Source: Desulfobacterales bacterium (lineage in GTDB: Bacteria; Desulfobacterota; Desulfobacteria; Desulfobacterales; JADGBH01). From it: 33,810 nt of DNA. A model generated the notes under the pieces. That model worked only from the letters and a program-made list of their open reading frames with translations, searched no databases and was not told the origin of the DNA. The position numbers and the translations under genes are program-made. Location: NCBI GenBank assembly GCA_015231595.1, contig JADGBH010000048.1, forward strand, positions 1 to 33,810, read 5' to 3'. Below, in pieces: positions 9,000-17,600 of this stretch (positions within the stretch are counted from its first letter, which is position 1; each line of letters begins with the position of its first letter).

Positions 9000-10112
9000 A
9001 TGCAGATATATATTGTAGGCGGCTCTGTTAGGGATAATATTCTTGAAATTAATTCAAAAGATACAGACTTTGTAGTAATAGGTTCTAACGAGAAAGAATT
9101 TCTATCCCGTTTTCCAAAAGCTAAAAAAGTTGGAACCAGAAAATGTGTGTATATTCTTCGAGGCAAAGAATATACATTATCTGAAAGCAAAGATATTTAC
9201 GAAGATCTTAAAGTTAGAGATTTAACTATAAATGCCTTTGCAAAAGATGAATCTGGCCGTATTTATGGACTTCCTGAAAGTTTTGAAGATATAAATAATA
9301 AAATATTAAGACCTGTTTCCGAAAAAAATTTTTTTGATGACCCTTTAAGGGTTTTTAGAGCCGCTCGTTTTGCATCTGTCTTTCCAGAATTTACTTTTCA
9401 TTCTTACCTGTATGAAGTTATGGAAGCCGTTGGGAAATCAGGACTTATGCATAATATTTCTGCTGAACGGGTAGGAAATGAATGCTTAAAAGCTTGTAAT
9501 GGAAAAAATCCTGGAAGATTTCTTGAGCTTTTATCTAAAACTGGATGTCTATATCCTTGGTTAAAAGAATTCCAAAATGCCCATAAAATTCCAGCTGGTC
9601 CTGTTCCATATCATTTTGGAAGCGTCCTTGACCACATAATAGAAGTAATGAACGAGCTTAAAGGTTCTGAAATAGAAGTATGGATGGGTCTTTGCCATGA
9701 TATTGGAAAAACGATTACTGATGAAAATATTTGGCCCCATCATTTTGATCATGACAATAAAGGAGAACCCCTTGCTTTAGAGCTTGGTGAAAGGCTAAAA
9801 CTGCCAACAAAATTTATACGAGCCGGAGCTATTGCTGCAAAATTTCATATGAAAGCAGGTAATTATAATAAACTTAGTATTTCAAAAAAAATTGATTTAA
9901 TATTAACCCTTAATAAAATTAATTTATTAAAAGAATTATTTAATTTTGTTAAAGCTGATAAAAGAATAGATTTTTATCCTGAAGCATTACAGCATCTGAA
10001 TACTGTATTATCAGTATCTCTTCCTGATGATAAAAAAAATCTTGGAGTTAAATCCGGAGAAATACTCCATAGCATTAGGTGTCATAAGCTTAAATCAACG
10101 ATCAAAAAATAA
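9000..10112 (+). CDS. cca: CCA-adding tRNA nucleotidyltransferase with HD domain
   Basis: Class II tRNA nucleotidyltransferase that adds or repairs the 3' CCA end of tRNA. Visible motifs: GGSVRD (residues 7-12) and DTDFVV (the metal-binding DxD pair) in the polymerase head; RDLTINAFA and DDPLRVFRAARF in the neck, which set nucleotide choice. A C-terminal HD phosphohydrolase domain carries HFGSVLDHI, CHDIGK and HHFDHD. The head-plus-HD arrangement and the N-terminal MQIYIVGGSVRD resemble the E. coli-type enzyme, in which the HD domain has phosphatase/phosphodiesterase activity; the length (370 residues) is slightly short of that enzyme. It is the last gene of the plus-strand run, 31 bases after the beta-helix gene, with an AGAGGA ribosome site. 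Confidence 0.9.
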   Translation: MQIYIVGGSVRDNILEINSKDTDFVVIGSNEKEFLSRFPKAKKVGTRKCVYILRGKEYTLSESKDIYEDLKVRDLTINAFAKDESGRIYGLPESFEDINNKILRPVSEKNFFDDPLRVFRAARFASVFPEFTFHSYLYEVMEAVGKSGLMHNISAERVGNECLKACNGKNPGRFLELLSKTGCLYPWLKEFQNAHKIPAGPVPYHFGSVLDHIIEVMNELKGSEIEVWMGLCHDIGKTITDENIWPHHFDHDNKGEPLALELGERLKLPTKFIRAGAIAAKFHMKAGNYNKLSISKKIDLILTLNKINLLKELFNFVKADKRIDFYPEALQHLNTVLSVSLPDDKKNLGVKSGEILHSIRCHKLKSTIKK

Positions 10113-10271
10113 ATCATATCAAAATAATAAAAAATGATATACAATTACTATTTTTAGATAATAAAATTTGTATTAGCCTTTATTTTTAGCCTTAATTAAC
10201 GGAATAATGCGTCATCTTTAACTTAATTTTTAACCTATGAAACTTGAAAGACATCGGAATTAAAAGTGTAG

Positions 10272-10300
10272 TTTAAAAAAAATTGCACTCAAATTATAAT
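10272..10300 (+). promoter_or_regulatory. Candidate sigma70 promoter of the split-barrel gene
   Basis: TTTAAA (10272-10277), a 17-base spacer and a consensus TATAAT (10295-10300) lie just upstream of the AGGAGG ribosome site (10311-10316) and the ATG at 10326. Transcription would begin near 10307, giving a very short leader. Confidence 0.5.
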
Positions 10301-10325
10301 GACTAATTTTAGGAGGATATTTTAA

Positions 10326-10712
10326 ATGAGTCTGAAAGAATATTTTGAAACCACAAAAGGCACAGGAGTTCTCGCTACATCAGATAAAGATGGAAAAGTA
10401 GATGCAGCAATTTACGCAAGGCCTCATGTAATGGAAGATGGAAGCCTTGTATTTATTATGCGTGAAAAATTAACACATAATAATCTTAAATCTAATCCAC
10501 ATGCCGCATATTTATTTATAGAGAGCGGAGTCACTGGCCATAAAGGCAAAAGGTTTTTTCTAACCAAGATAAAAGAAGAAGAAAATTACGAGCTTATACA
10601 AGAAATACGTCGCAGAACTCCTAACGAAAAAGAAAGTAAGGAGAATGAATTAAAATTTTTGGTATTTTTTAAAATAGATAAAGAGCTACCTTTGATTGGC
10701 TCTGGAGAATAA
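10326..10712 (+). CDS. Pyridoxamine 5'-phosphate oxidase-like FMN-binding split-barrel protein
   Basis: Small single-domain protein (128 residues). The opening MSLKEYFETTKGTGVLATS, the DGKVDAAIYARPHV strand pair and LVFIMREKLTHNNLKSNPHA match the FMN-binding split beta-barrel of the pyridoxamine phosphate oxidase-like superfamily. These small members bind flavin or related cofactors and usually act as reductases or are uncharacterised; true PdxH is longer and has extra substrate motifs, so vitamin B6 synthesis should not be assumed. It has its own promoter and a strong AGGAGG ribosome site, and it ends in a hairpin shared with the convergent clpB, so it appears to be a single-gene unit. Confidence 0.85.
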   Translation: MSLKEYFETTKGTGVLATSDKDGKVDAAIYARPHVMEDGSLVFIMREKLTHNNLKSNPHAAYLFIESGVTGHKGKRFFLTKIKEEENYELIQEIRRRTPNEKESKENELKFLVFFKIDKELPLIGSGE

Positions 10713-10736
10713 TTTTATTAATTACTATTTTTTCAT

Positions 10737-10762
10737 AGGGGCTGGCTTTAAAGCCCTCCCCT
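10737..10762. terminator. Hairpin terminator between convergent genes
   Basis: AGGGG-CT-GGCTTT pairs with AAAGCC-CT-CCCCT around a small internal CT/CT mismatch. On the plus strand an AT-rich, T-rich stretch follows. It sits between the stop of the split-barrel gene (10712) and that of clpB (10772) and can serve both directions, best on the plus strand. Confidence 0.65.
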
Positions 10763-10771
10763 AATTAATTT

Positions 10772-13357
10772 TTAATTCTTAAATATTAATTTATCTTCAT
10801 CAGAATCAATAACTATAGTACCCGCACTTTTGATATTACCCTTAAGTATTTCAAGAGAAACTGGGTTTTCAATATATTTTTGAATAGCGCGTTTAAGAGG
10901 CCTTGCTCCATACACAGGATCAAAACCTTTTTTAGCAAGAAATGCAATAGCCTTATCTGTAATATCAAGGGAAACTTTTAAATCAGATAACCTCATAGAA
11001 AGACGATTAATCTGAATTTTAACGATATCTCCAATTTGTTCAGTGTTAAGATTATGGAATATTATTATCTCGTCAATCCTGTTCAAGAATTCAGGTTTAA
11101 AGCTTTCACGCAAAGCCCGAGTAATCATTTCTTCCATTTTATCTGGGCTTGATAATCCATATTCTTGAATCCATTGGCTTCCCACATTTGAAGTCATTAT
11201 TATTATAGTGTTCTTAAAATCAACTGTTCTTCCATGTCCATCAGTCATTCTTCCGTCATCAAGTATCTGAAGCAAAATATTAAATACATCTGAATGAGCT
11301 TTTTCTATTTCATCGAATAATACAACTGAATAAGGTCTTCTTCTTACAGCTTCAGTTAAATAACCGCCTTCTTCATATCCGACATAACCAGGAGGTGCTC
11401 CTATAAGCCTTGAAACAGAATGTTTTTCCATATATTCAGACATATCGATTCTTACCATAGCTTGTTCGCTGTCAAATATAAATTCAGCAAGAGCTTTAGC
11501 AAGTTCTGTTTTTCCAACGCCAGTTGGTCCCATAAATATGAATGATCCTATCGGTCTATTCGGATCCTGCAATCCTGAACGAGCTCTTCTTACAGCATTT
11601 GACACAGCTATTATGGCTTCTTTTTGCCCAATAACTCTTTTGCTTAAATACTCATCCATTCTTACAAGTTTTTCCCTTTCTCCTTCAAGCATTTTACTTA
11701 CAGGAATACCCGTCCATCTTGATATTACTTCAGCAACATCGTCATCATCAACTTCCTCTTTAAGCATTTTTTTGTCTTTTTGTAGAGCTGCAAGTTTTTT
11801 ATTAGCTTCTTCAAACTTCTTTTTTAGTTCAATTGATTTTCCATATCTTATTTCAGCGACTTTTGTAAGATTCCCTTCTCTTTCTGCTTGAGATTCCTCA
11901 AAACCCAACTGTTCTATTTCTTCTTTTATTTTTCGTATAGCTTGAATAGTATCCTTTTCTTTTTGCCATTGAGCTTTCATCCCAGATACTTCATGCTTCA
12001 TTTCCGCAAGATTTTCTTCGAGTTTTGCAAGGCGATCTTTTGATGCAGCATCTTTTTCTTTTTTCAATGCTTCCTTTTCAATTTCTGCTTGAAGTATTTT
12101 TCGTTGAATTTCATCTATTTCAATGGGCATACTATCAATTTCAATTCTTAATTTTGAGGCACATTCGTCAATTAAATCTATCGCTTTATCTGGCAAAAAT
12201 CTATCTGAAATATAACGATTTGAAAGAGTTGCTGCCGCAACTATGGCAGAATCTTTTATCATTACACCATGATGAACCTCATATTTTTCTTTAAGCCCCC
12301 TTAGTATTGATATTGTATCTTCAACATTAGGCTCACTAACCATTACAGGTTGAAATCTTCTTTCAAGAGCAGCGTCTTTTTCTATATATTTTCTATACTC
12401 ATTTAAAGTAGTTGCTCCTACGCATCTTAACGTTCCCCTTGCGAGAGCTGGTTTTAACATGTTAGATGCGTCAACTGCTCCTTCGCTGGCTCCAGCGCCT
12501 ACAAGAGTATGAAGCTCATCAATAAAAAGTATTATATCTCCTTCAGCGTTTTCCACTTCTTTTATGACCGCTTTTAACCTATCTTCAAATTCTCCTCGAT
12601 ATTTTGCACCGGCAATTAATGCGCCCATGTCAAGAGCTACGAGCATTCTATTTTTGAGACTTTCAGGCACATCGCCAGTGATAATACGTTGAGCAAGACC
12701 TTCAACAATAGCGGTTTTACCAACTCCAGGCTCTCCAATAAGTACTGGGTTATTTTTAGTTCTTCTTGAAAGAACTTGAACTATCCGCCTTATTTCGTCA
12801 TCTCTTCCTATTACGGGGTCAAGTTTTCCTGCTCTTGCAAGGTCTGTAAGATTTTTGCTGAATTTTTGCAATGCTTGATATTTTTCTTCGGGATTTTGAT
12901 CCGTTACTCTTTGGCTACCCCTTATTTCCATCAAAACCCTAAGAAGATTTTCTTTTGTTATTCCATAACGCGATAAAAGCTTTGCAGCTTCAATATTTTT
13001 TTCTTCAATAATTGCTAAAATAATATGTTCAATACTTACATATTCGTCCTTCATTTTTGAAGATATAGAAAAAGCATTATCCAAAATATGCTTTGTATTT
13101 CTTGATAAATAGGGATCTTCACTTCCACTTCCAGTTATTTTAGGAAATTTATTAATAGACATTAATGCTTCATTTAAAAGTGCATTGGGCGACACTCCTA
13201 ATTTTTTTACTATTGATCTTCCGATACCTTCTTTTTCTGCAAGGATATTATATAATAAATGCTCAGGCTCGATCGCCTGATTGTTATTTTGTCTGGCAAG
13301 TGCTTGAGCATTTTGGATAATCTCTTGGGATTTTATCGTAAATTTATCAAAACGCAT
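10772..13357 (-). CDS. clpB: ATP-dependent disaggregase ClpB (Hsp104-type)
   Basis: Protein disaggregase that works with DnaK to rescue aggregated proteins after heat stress; cytoplasmic hexamer. The 861-residue length is normal. Domain order: a Clp N-domain (1-150; [15 protein letters not shown]...), the first AAA+ module with Walker A GEPGVGKT at 208-215, a middle coiled-coil of charged heptads at about 400-530, the second AAA+ module with GPTGVGKT at 610-617, and a C-terminal D2 small domain. The long M-domain distinguishes it from ClpA and ClpC. The start is fixed by a GGAGG site 6 bases before the ATG. A sigma32-like promoter lies 33-62 bases upstream. Confidence 0.97.
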   Translation of the reverse strand: MRFDKFTIKSQEIIQNAQALARQNNNQAIEPEHLLYNILAEKEGIGRSIVKKLGVSPNALLNEALMSINKFPKITGSGSEDPYLSRNTKHILDNAFSISSKMKDEYVSIEHIILAIIEEKNIEAAKLLSRYGITKENLLRVLMEIRGSQRVTDQNPEEKYQALQKFSKNLTDLARAGKLDPVIGRDDEIRRIVQVLSRRTKNNPVLIGEPGVGKTAIVEGLAQRIITGDVPESLKNRMLVALDMGALIAGAKYRGEFEDRLKAVIKEVENAEGDIILFIDELHTLVGAGASEGAVDASNMLKPALARGTLRCVGATTLNEYRKYIEKDAALERRFQPVMVSEPNVEDTISILRGLKEKYEVHHGVMIKDSAIVAAATLSNRYISDRFLPDKAIDLIDECASKLRIEIDSMPIEIDEIQRKILQAEIEKEALKKEKDAASKDRLAKLEENLAEMKHEVSGMKAQWQKEKDTIQAIRKIKEEIEQLGFEESQAEREGNLTKVAEIRYGKSIELKKKFEEANKKLAALQKDKKMLKEEVDDDDVAEVISRWTGIPVSKMLEGEREKLVRMDEYLSKRVIGQKEAIIAVSNAVRRARSGLQDPNRPIGSFIFMGPTGVGKTELAKALAEFIFDSEQAMVRIDMSEYMEKHSVSRLIGAPPGYVGYEEGGYLTEAVRRRPYSVVLFDEIEKAHSDVFNILLQILDDGRMTDGHGRTVDFKNTIIIMTSNVGSQWIQEYGLSSPDKMEEMITRALRESFKPEFLNRIDEIIIFHNLNTEQIGDIVKIQINRLSMRLSDLKVSLDITDKAIAFLAKKGFDPVYGARPLKRAIQKYIENPVSLEILKGNIKSAGTIVIDSDEDKLIFKN

Positions 13358-13389
13358 ATAGAACCTCCAAAGTAATTATATTTGTATTA

Positions 13390-13419
13390 TTATGGGTACA
13401 AATTTTGCATATGGTCAAA
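13390..13419 (-). promoter_or_regulatory. Candidate heat-shock (sigma32-type) promoter of clpB
   Basis: On the minus strand TTTGACC (13413-13419) and ACCCATAA (13390-13397) are separated by 15 bases. They resemble the RpoH consensus CTTGAAA / CCCCATNT with a permitted spacer. The position just upstream of clpB, a classic RpoH target, strengthens the match; no CIRCE palindrome is seen. Confidence 0.45.
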
Positions 13420-13465
13420 TATAATAATGATAAATATGGATGTCAACCATAGTATGTCATTAATT

Positions 13466-13684
13466 TTAAATATTTTGTTCTAATGCCTCTCGGACACTGA
13501 CAGCTAATTTATTGATAGAGAATGGTTTTGGAATGAATTTTATTCCATCATCCATTATACCTTGGTGAGCAATTACGTCAGATGTATAGCCAGACATAAA
13601 AAGACATTTCAAATTTGGTTTGATAGCTATTAGTCTTTCCGAGAGTTCTCGACCATTCATTTCCGGCATTACTACGTATTTCAA
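13466..13684 (-). pseudogene. Truncated response-regulator receiver domain (hybrid kinase remnant)
   Basis: Seventy-two codons encode the second half of a receiver (REC) domain: VVMPEMNGREL, LFMSGYTSD and the conserved Lys in FIPKPFSI are all recognisable. The N-terminal half is missing, and the residue before VVMPEMNG, normally the phosphorylated Asp, is Tyr. Immediately upstream, in another frame (about 13690-13770), is a short coding-like stretch (KKSLEQKADETLIYLSG) that could be a scrap of a sensor-kinase N-terminus. I read this as the decayed end of a hybrid histidine kinase after an internal deletion, lying against the IS200/IS605 remnant. It is very unlikely to work as a phospho-acceptor. 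Confidence 0.6.
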
Positions 13685-13778
13685 GTGTTCCTGAAAGATA
13701 TATTAATGTTTCATCAGCTTTTTGCTCAAGGCTTTTTTTTGTCGTTTGGGATATAACATAATACATTGCTCTGACTCT

Positions 13779-13950
13779 CCCCATGCCTAAAGGCAGGGGG
13801 TTCTAACGACAATATCGGAGATACCTCTGCGGCTCTCGCTGAGGGGCTACAACATCCGCAGTCTTTATCTCCGTTGAATCGAATTAAGCGTGCGAACAGC
13901 TTTGTCTTTGGGCAAGCCCAAAGCTGGCAGGGACAGCCCTGCCACTCGCC
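13779..13950 (-). ncRNA. Putative omega-RNA-like structured right end of the IS605 remnant
   Basis: Read on the minus strand, four stem-loops follow one another. GGCAGGG/CCCTGCC is at 13926-13943 and CTTTGGGC/GCCCAAAG at 13906-13923. A long stem-loop at 13816-13873 has an 8-bp perfect base (CGGAGATA/TATCTCCG) and an inner CTGCGG/CCGCAG stem. The terminal right-end hairpin is at 13779-13800. TnpB guide RNAs (omega-RNA/reRNA) are made from exactly this part of IS200/IS605 elements. Whether it is transcribed here, without a tnpB in cis, is unknown. Confidence 0.4.
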
Positions 13951-14000
13951 GTTTCAATACAGCTCGATATCGTACGCTTCCTTTCGGAAAGTTTAAAGCT

Positions 14001-14153
14001 TCCTGGCATTACTTCAATTGCTAAAAGAATAACATTGATTTCATCACAAATTTTTTCAATTATTTCTTTGAATCTTATAGCTATGTTTCCGATTAATACT
14101 TTTTTACGTCTTTTTGGGCAAAAAACTACATGATATCTACAATTAAAAACCAC
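14001..14153 (-). pseudogene. tnpA: tnpA (IS200-type Y1 transposase) N-terminal fragment
   Basis: About 51 codons match the start of the IS200/IS605 single-strand transposase: RYHVVFCPKRRKKVL, the helix RFKEIIEKICDE and LAIEVMPG. In intact enzymes the last motif continues as the metal-binding His-x-His (DHVH) and, later, the catalytic Tyr. Here the homology stops at MPG and unrelated sequence follows, so both His residues and the Tyr are gone. The break looks like a deletion junction rather than a point frameshift. Non-functional. Confidence 0.7.
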
Positions 14154-14681
14154 ATTAATAGTTACCTCTGTTTCAAAACTTTAATTTATAATACTTCGGA
14201 ATGCCTTGTTTATAGGTATTTTATCCATATTCAATAAGTTGCTTTATGCGCTTTATCCCGTAAACAAACTTTTGTTATATTTCAATTAAAAAATCAACAT
14301 AATTTTTATTAACCTAATCTAAAATGTTCCATATTAGATAAACGCAAGCGATAATGCCAAAATTTTTTTATTAAGAGATTACTTGACTTACGGCCATGCC
14401 CATCAGGATTGTTTAAATATAACTAAAATACAACTTAAAAAACTTATTGCATGAAGTTAAAAAACTTATTACAACTTGGACTATAATAAAAAGAACTTGA
14501 AAACTACCTATGGGTAAACTTATGACTGACTATCGATTAAAAAATCAATATAATTTTTATAAGTTCATCTAAAATGTTGACTTTTCTTATTCAAAGAAAT
14601 ATGAAAATTAAAATTAATATACAAAAATAAGCTCTTACCAAATTAAATGATCCAACTAAAAAGCAATAGAAAAGAAAAATA
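14154..14681. other. Long AT-rich intergenic region with direct repeats upstream of the Pfa-like synthase
   Basis: No convincing gene is seen on either strand. It contains an imperfect 45-46 base direct repeat (14283-14328 and 14534-14578, sharing ATTAAAAAATCAA and ATCTAAAATGTT) and a shorter pair, CTTAAAAAACTTATT at 14434-14448 and GTTAAAAAACTTATT at 14456-14470. A TATAAT lies at 14482-14487 without a good -35. The left end probably includes the IS605 left end. Confidence 0.5.
14283..14578 (+). repeat. Pair of imperfect 45-46 bp direct repeats
   Basis: Copies at 14283-14328 and 14534-14578 align along their full length with a handful of substitutions and one single-base gap. They sit about 205 and 350 bases before the start of the large synthase gene. 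They could be binding sites, or scars of a small mobile element. Confidence 0.5.
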
Positions 14682-17600
14682 ATGGAAACAAAAACAAAAA
14701 TAGCTGTAGTAGGAATGTCTTGCCTTTTTCCAGGAGCAAAAAATATTAATGCATTTTGGAGTAACATTATAAACAAAGTAAATACTTCTGAACCAGTTCC
14801 AAACGATAGATGGATTATTAATCCTGATTTCGTATATGACAAAGACAATCCCCCTGATAAAGCCCGTTCAATAAAGGCATGCCTCATAAATGATTTCATA
14901 TTTGACCCAAATGGATATGAAATATCGTCAGATTTTTTAAGCAAGCTCGATATCCTTTATCATTTTGTTCTTCATACTGGAAAAGAAGCTTTTCATTCTT
15001 GCAAGACAAATAATATAAACAAAAAAAATATAGGAGTTATTCTCGCTGCAATAGCTCTTCCAACTGACTCGTCTTCATATATTACAAGAAAACTATTTGG
15101 CAATATTTACAAAGAAAAACTTGGGCTATTACATAATAATGAAAATCCCTCTTTTTCAATAGAAGAATGCCTTTCAAGCCGTGTTACAAGTCTTCCAGCA
15201 TCTATTCTTGCAAAAGCATTGGGCTTAGGAGGCGGTTCTTATACGCTTGATGCCGCCTGTGCATCTTCTCTTTATGCCATAAAACTCGCATGCGATGAAC
15301 TTATAGCCCATAGAACTGACATGATGCTTGCTGGTGGAGTTAACCGAGCGGAATGTCTTTATACGCAAATTGGATTCTCACAGCTTAAAGCTCTTTCTCC
15401 AAGCGGTAAATGCTCAGCTTTTGATAAAAATGCAGACGGCCTTGTTGTCGGTGAAGGAGCAGGCATTATAGTTTTAAAAAGACTTGAAGATGCTTTAAGG
15501 GATAAAGATTCAATTTTATGCGTAATTGAAGGCATAGGTCTTTCAAACGATATGGGCGGAAATGTGCTTGCTCCTGCTACTGAGGGACAATTACGAGCAA
15601 TGAAGTCTGCTTACGAAAAAGTAGGATGGAATCCCAATGAAATTGATATTATTGAATGCCATGGCGCTGGAACTCCTGTTGGAGATGAAATAGAATTATC
15701 AAGTATTAAAGCCCTATGGAGGGACTCCGACTGGAAAGATGGACAGTGCGCAATTGGCTCTGTAAAATCAATGATTGGACATCTTCTTACAGGTGCAGGC
15801 ATAGCAGGATTTATAAAAACCGTTCTTGCAATTATGCATAAAACTCTCCCTCCGTCGCTTAATTTTTCAGAGCCTAAAAATAACAGTCCTTTAATTGATA
15901 GCCCTTTTAGAGTTCAAACTGAGCCTTTCAAATGGGAAAGAAGAAATGCTAATTCCCCTTTAAAGGCTGCTGTCAGTGCTTTTGGTTTTGGCGGCATAAA
16001 CGCCCATGTTCTTATTCAAGAATGGCAGCAAGAACGAAAAAATACTTATTTGCCTGCTTCGTATATGGCTCAAAATAATGCTCCAATAGCAATAATAGGC
16101 ATGGATGCTCATTTTGGGGAATTAAAATCCCTTTATGAATTCAAAACGTCAATATTAAAAGGCGAATCATCAATATCAAAAATGCCTGAAAATAGATGGA
16201 AAGGTAGTGATAAATATATATTAGACATACTTGGAATGAAAAATCTTTTCGGCTGCTTCATGGAAGATATAAAAACATTAGCTGGGGAATTTCATATACC
16301 TCCATCTGAAATTCTTGATATGCTTCCAGAACAACTTTTAATGTTAAAAGTATCTTCCGAAGCTATGAAAAATGCTGGTATTCTTCTCGATAGAAAAAAA
16401 AGACCAGATATGGGTGTAACCATTGGAATGAATTTTGACTTTGAAGCTACGAATTTTCATTTACGATGGTATTTCCACCATTTTTTTGAAGAATGGGAAA
16501 AATCTTTCGGAACAAAATTTGAGATAAACAATAAAAACGCTTGGCTTGAAGAACTAAGAAATTCATGGAATCCCCCTTTAACTTCTTCAAGAACTGTGGG
16601 TTCATTAGGAGCTATTACAGCAAGCAGAATTGCAAAGGAATTTTTATTTGGAGGTCCAAGCTTTATAGTTTCATGTGATGAGGCCTCTGGTATCAAAGCT
16701 TTAGAAATTGCATTAAGGTCCCTCCAAAATAATGAAACATATACATTTCTTGTTGGCTCAATTGATCTTTGCTGTGATCCAAGAAATATTGTTACATCCC
16801 ACAAAATAAAGCCTTATTCAGATGATGTTAAAGTATGCCCCCTTGATGAATCTTCAAAAGGCAGGCTTCCTGGAGAAGGAGCTTGCGGCGTCGTTCTTAA
16901 AAAGCTTGACAATGCAATAAAAGATGGAGATAGAATTTATGCCGTAATTAAAGGCATTGGAAGTTCAAACGGCGGATGGTATGACGATAATTCTGCTTTA
17001 AAAGATGCCTATAAACTTTCAATGGAACGCGCTTTTAAAGACGCTTCAGTTGAACCATCTTCTATAAGTTATTTTGAAGCCCATGGAAGTGGAGATGCAA
17101 TCGAAGATACTATAGAATTAAATGCTATCACCGATTTTTTTAGGGATAAAAGCCATCAAATTAGAGGTTTATCTGATGCTGGAGGAATTGCTCTTGGAAC
17201 TGTGAAAGCAAATATCGGACATACAGGAGCATCTTCCGGCCTTGCTTCTATTGTTAAAACCGCTTTATGCCTTTATCAAGAAATAATTCCTCCTATTAGG
17301 AATTATAGTTCATCAAGAAATAATATATTAAAAGATTCTCCTTTCCATGTTCCAATCCTGCCACAATATTGGCTTAGAAACAGAATTGACGGACAAAGAC
17401 GAGCCTGTGTGGCCGCTTTGACTACAGACGGTTGTATTTCCCATGTTATACTTGAAGGTGTTGATACTCAAAGTTCTTCAAAAAAAATAATACAGGAAAG
17501 AAAAAGACCTTTAGGGCTTAAAGAATCAGGCCTTTTTGCAGTTTATGGAGATACAAAAAATGAAGTTATAGAAAATCTTGAAGTGTTGAAAAGCCATATT

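Larger units (their letters stand above)
13779..14153 (-). mobile_element. IS200/IS605-family element, internally deleted
   Basis: On the minus strand a tnpA start, truncated after about 51 codons, runs into a structured right end that closes with the hairpin at 13779-13800 (CCCC-TGCC arms around TTTA), typical of IS605/IS1341-type right ends. Most of tnpA and nearly all of tnpB are missing. A short open frame (about 13999-13865) ending before the right-end structure may be the last codons of tnpB. The left boundary is uncertain, and the element cannot move by itself. Confidence 0.6.

Noticed and set aside
10113..10271. Possible terminator or small gene after cca
   Set aside because: Only a 5-bp ATATC/GATAT pairing and no open frame with a ribosome site; nothing supportable.
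11538..11891. 117-codon open frame on the plus strand
   Set aside because: It lies wholly opposite clpB, has low-complexity Ser/Leu-rich composition and no ribosome site; a shadow of a conserved gene.
14591..14944. 117-codon hydrophobic open frame on the minus strand over the synthase start
   Set aside because: Overlaps the conserved ketosynthase N-terminus; hydrophobicity is what antisense of AT-rich DNA gives; no recognisable family.
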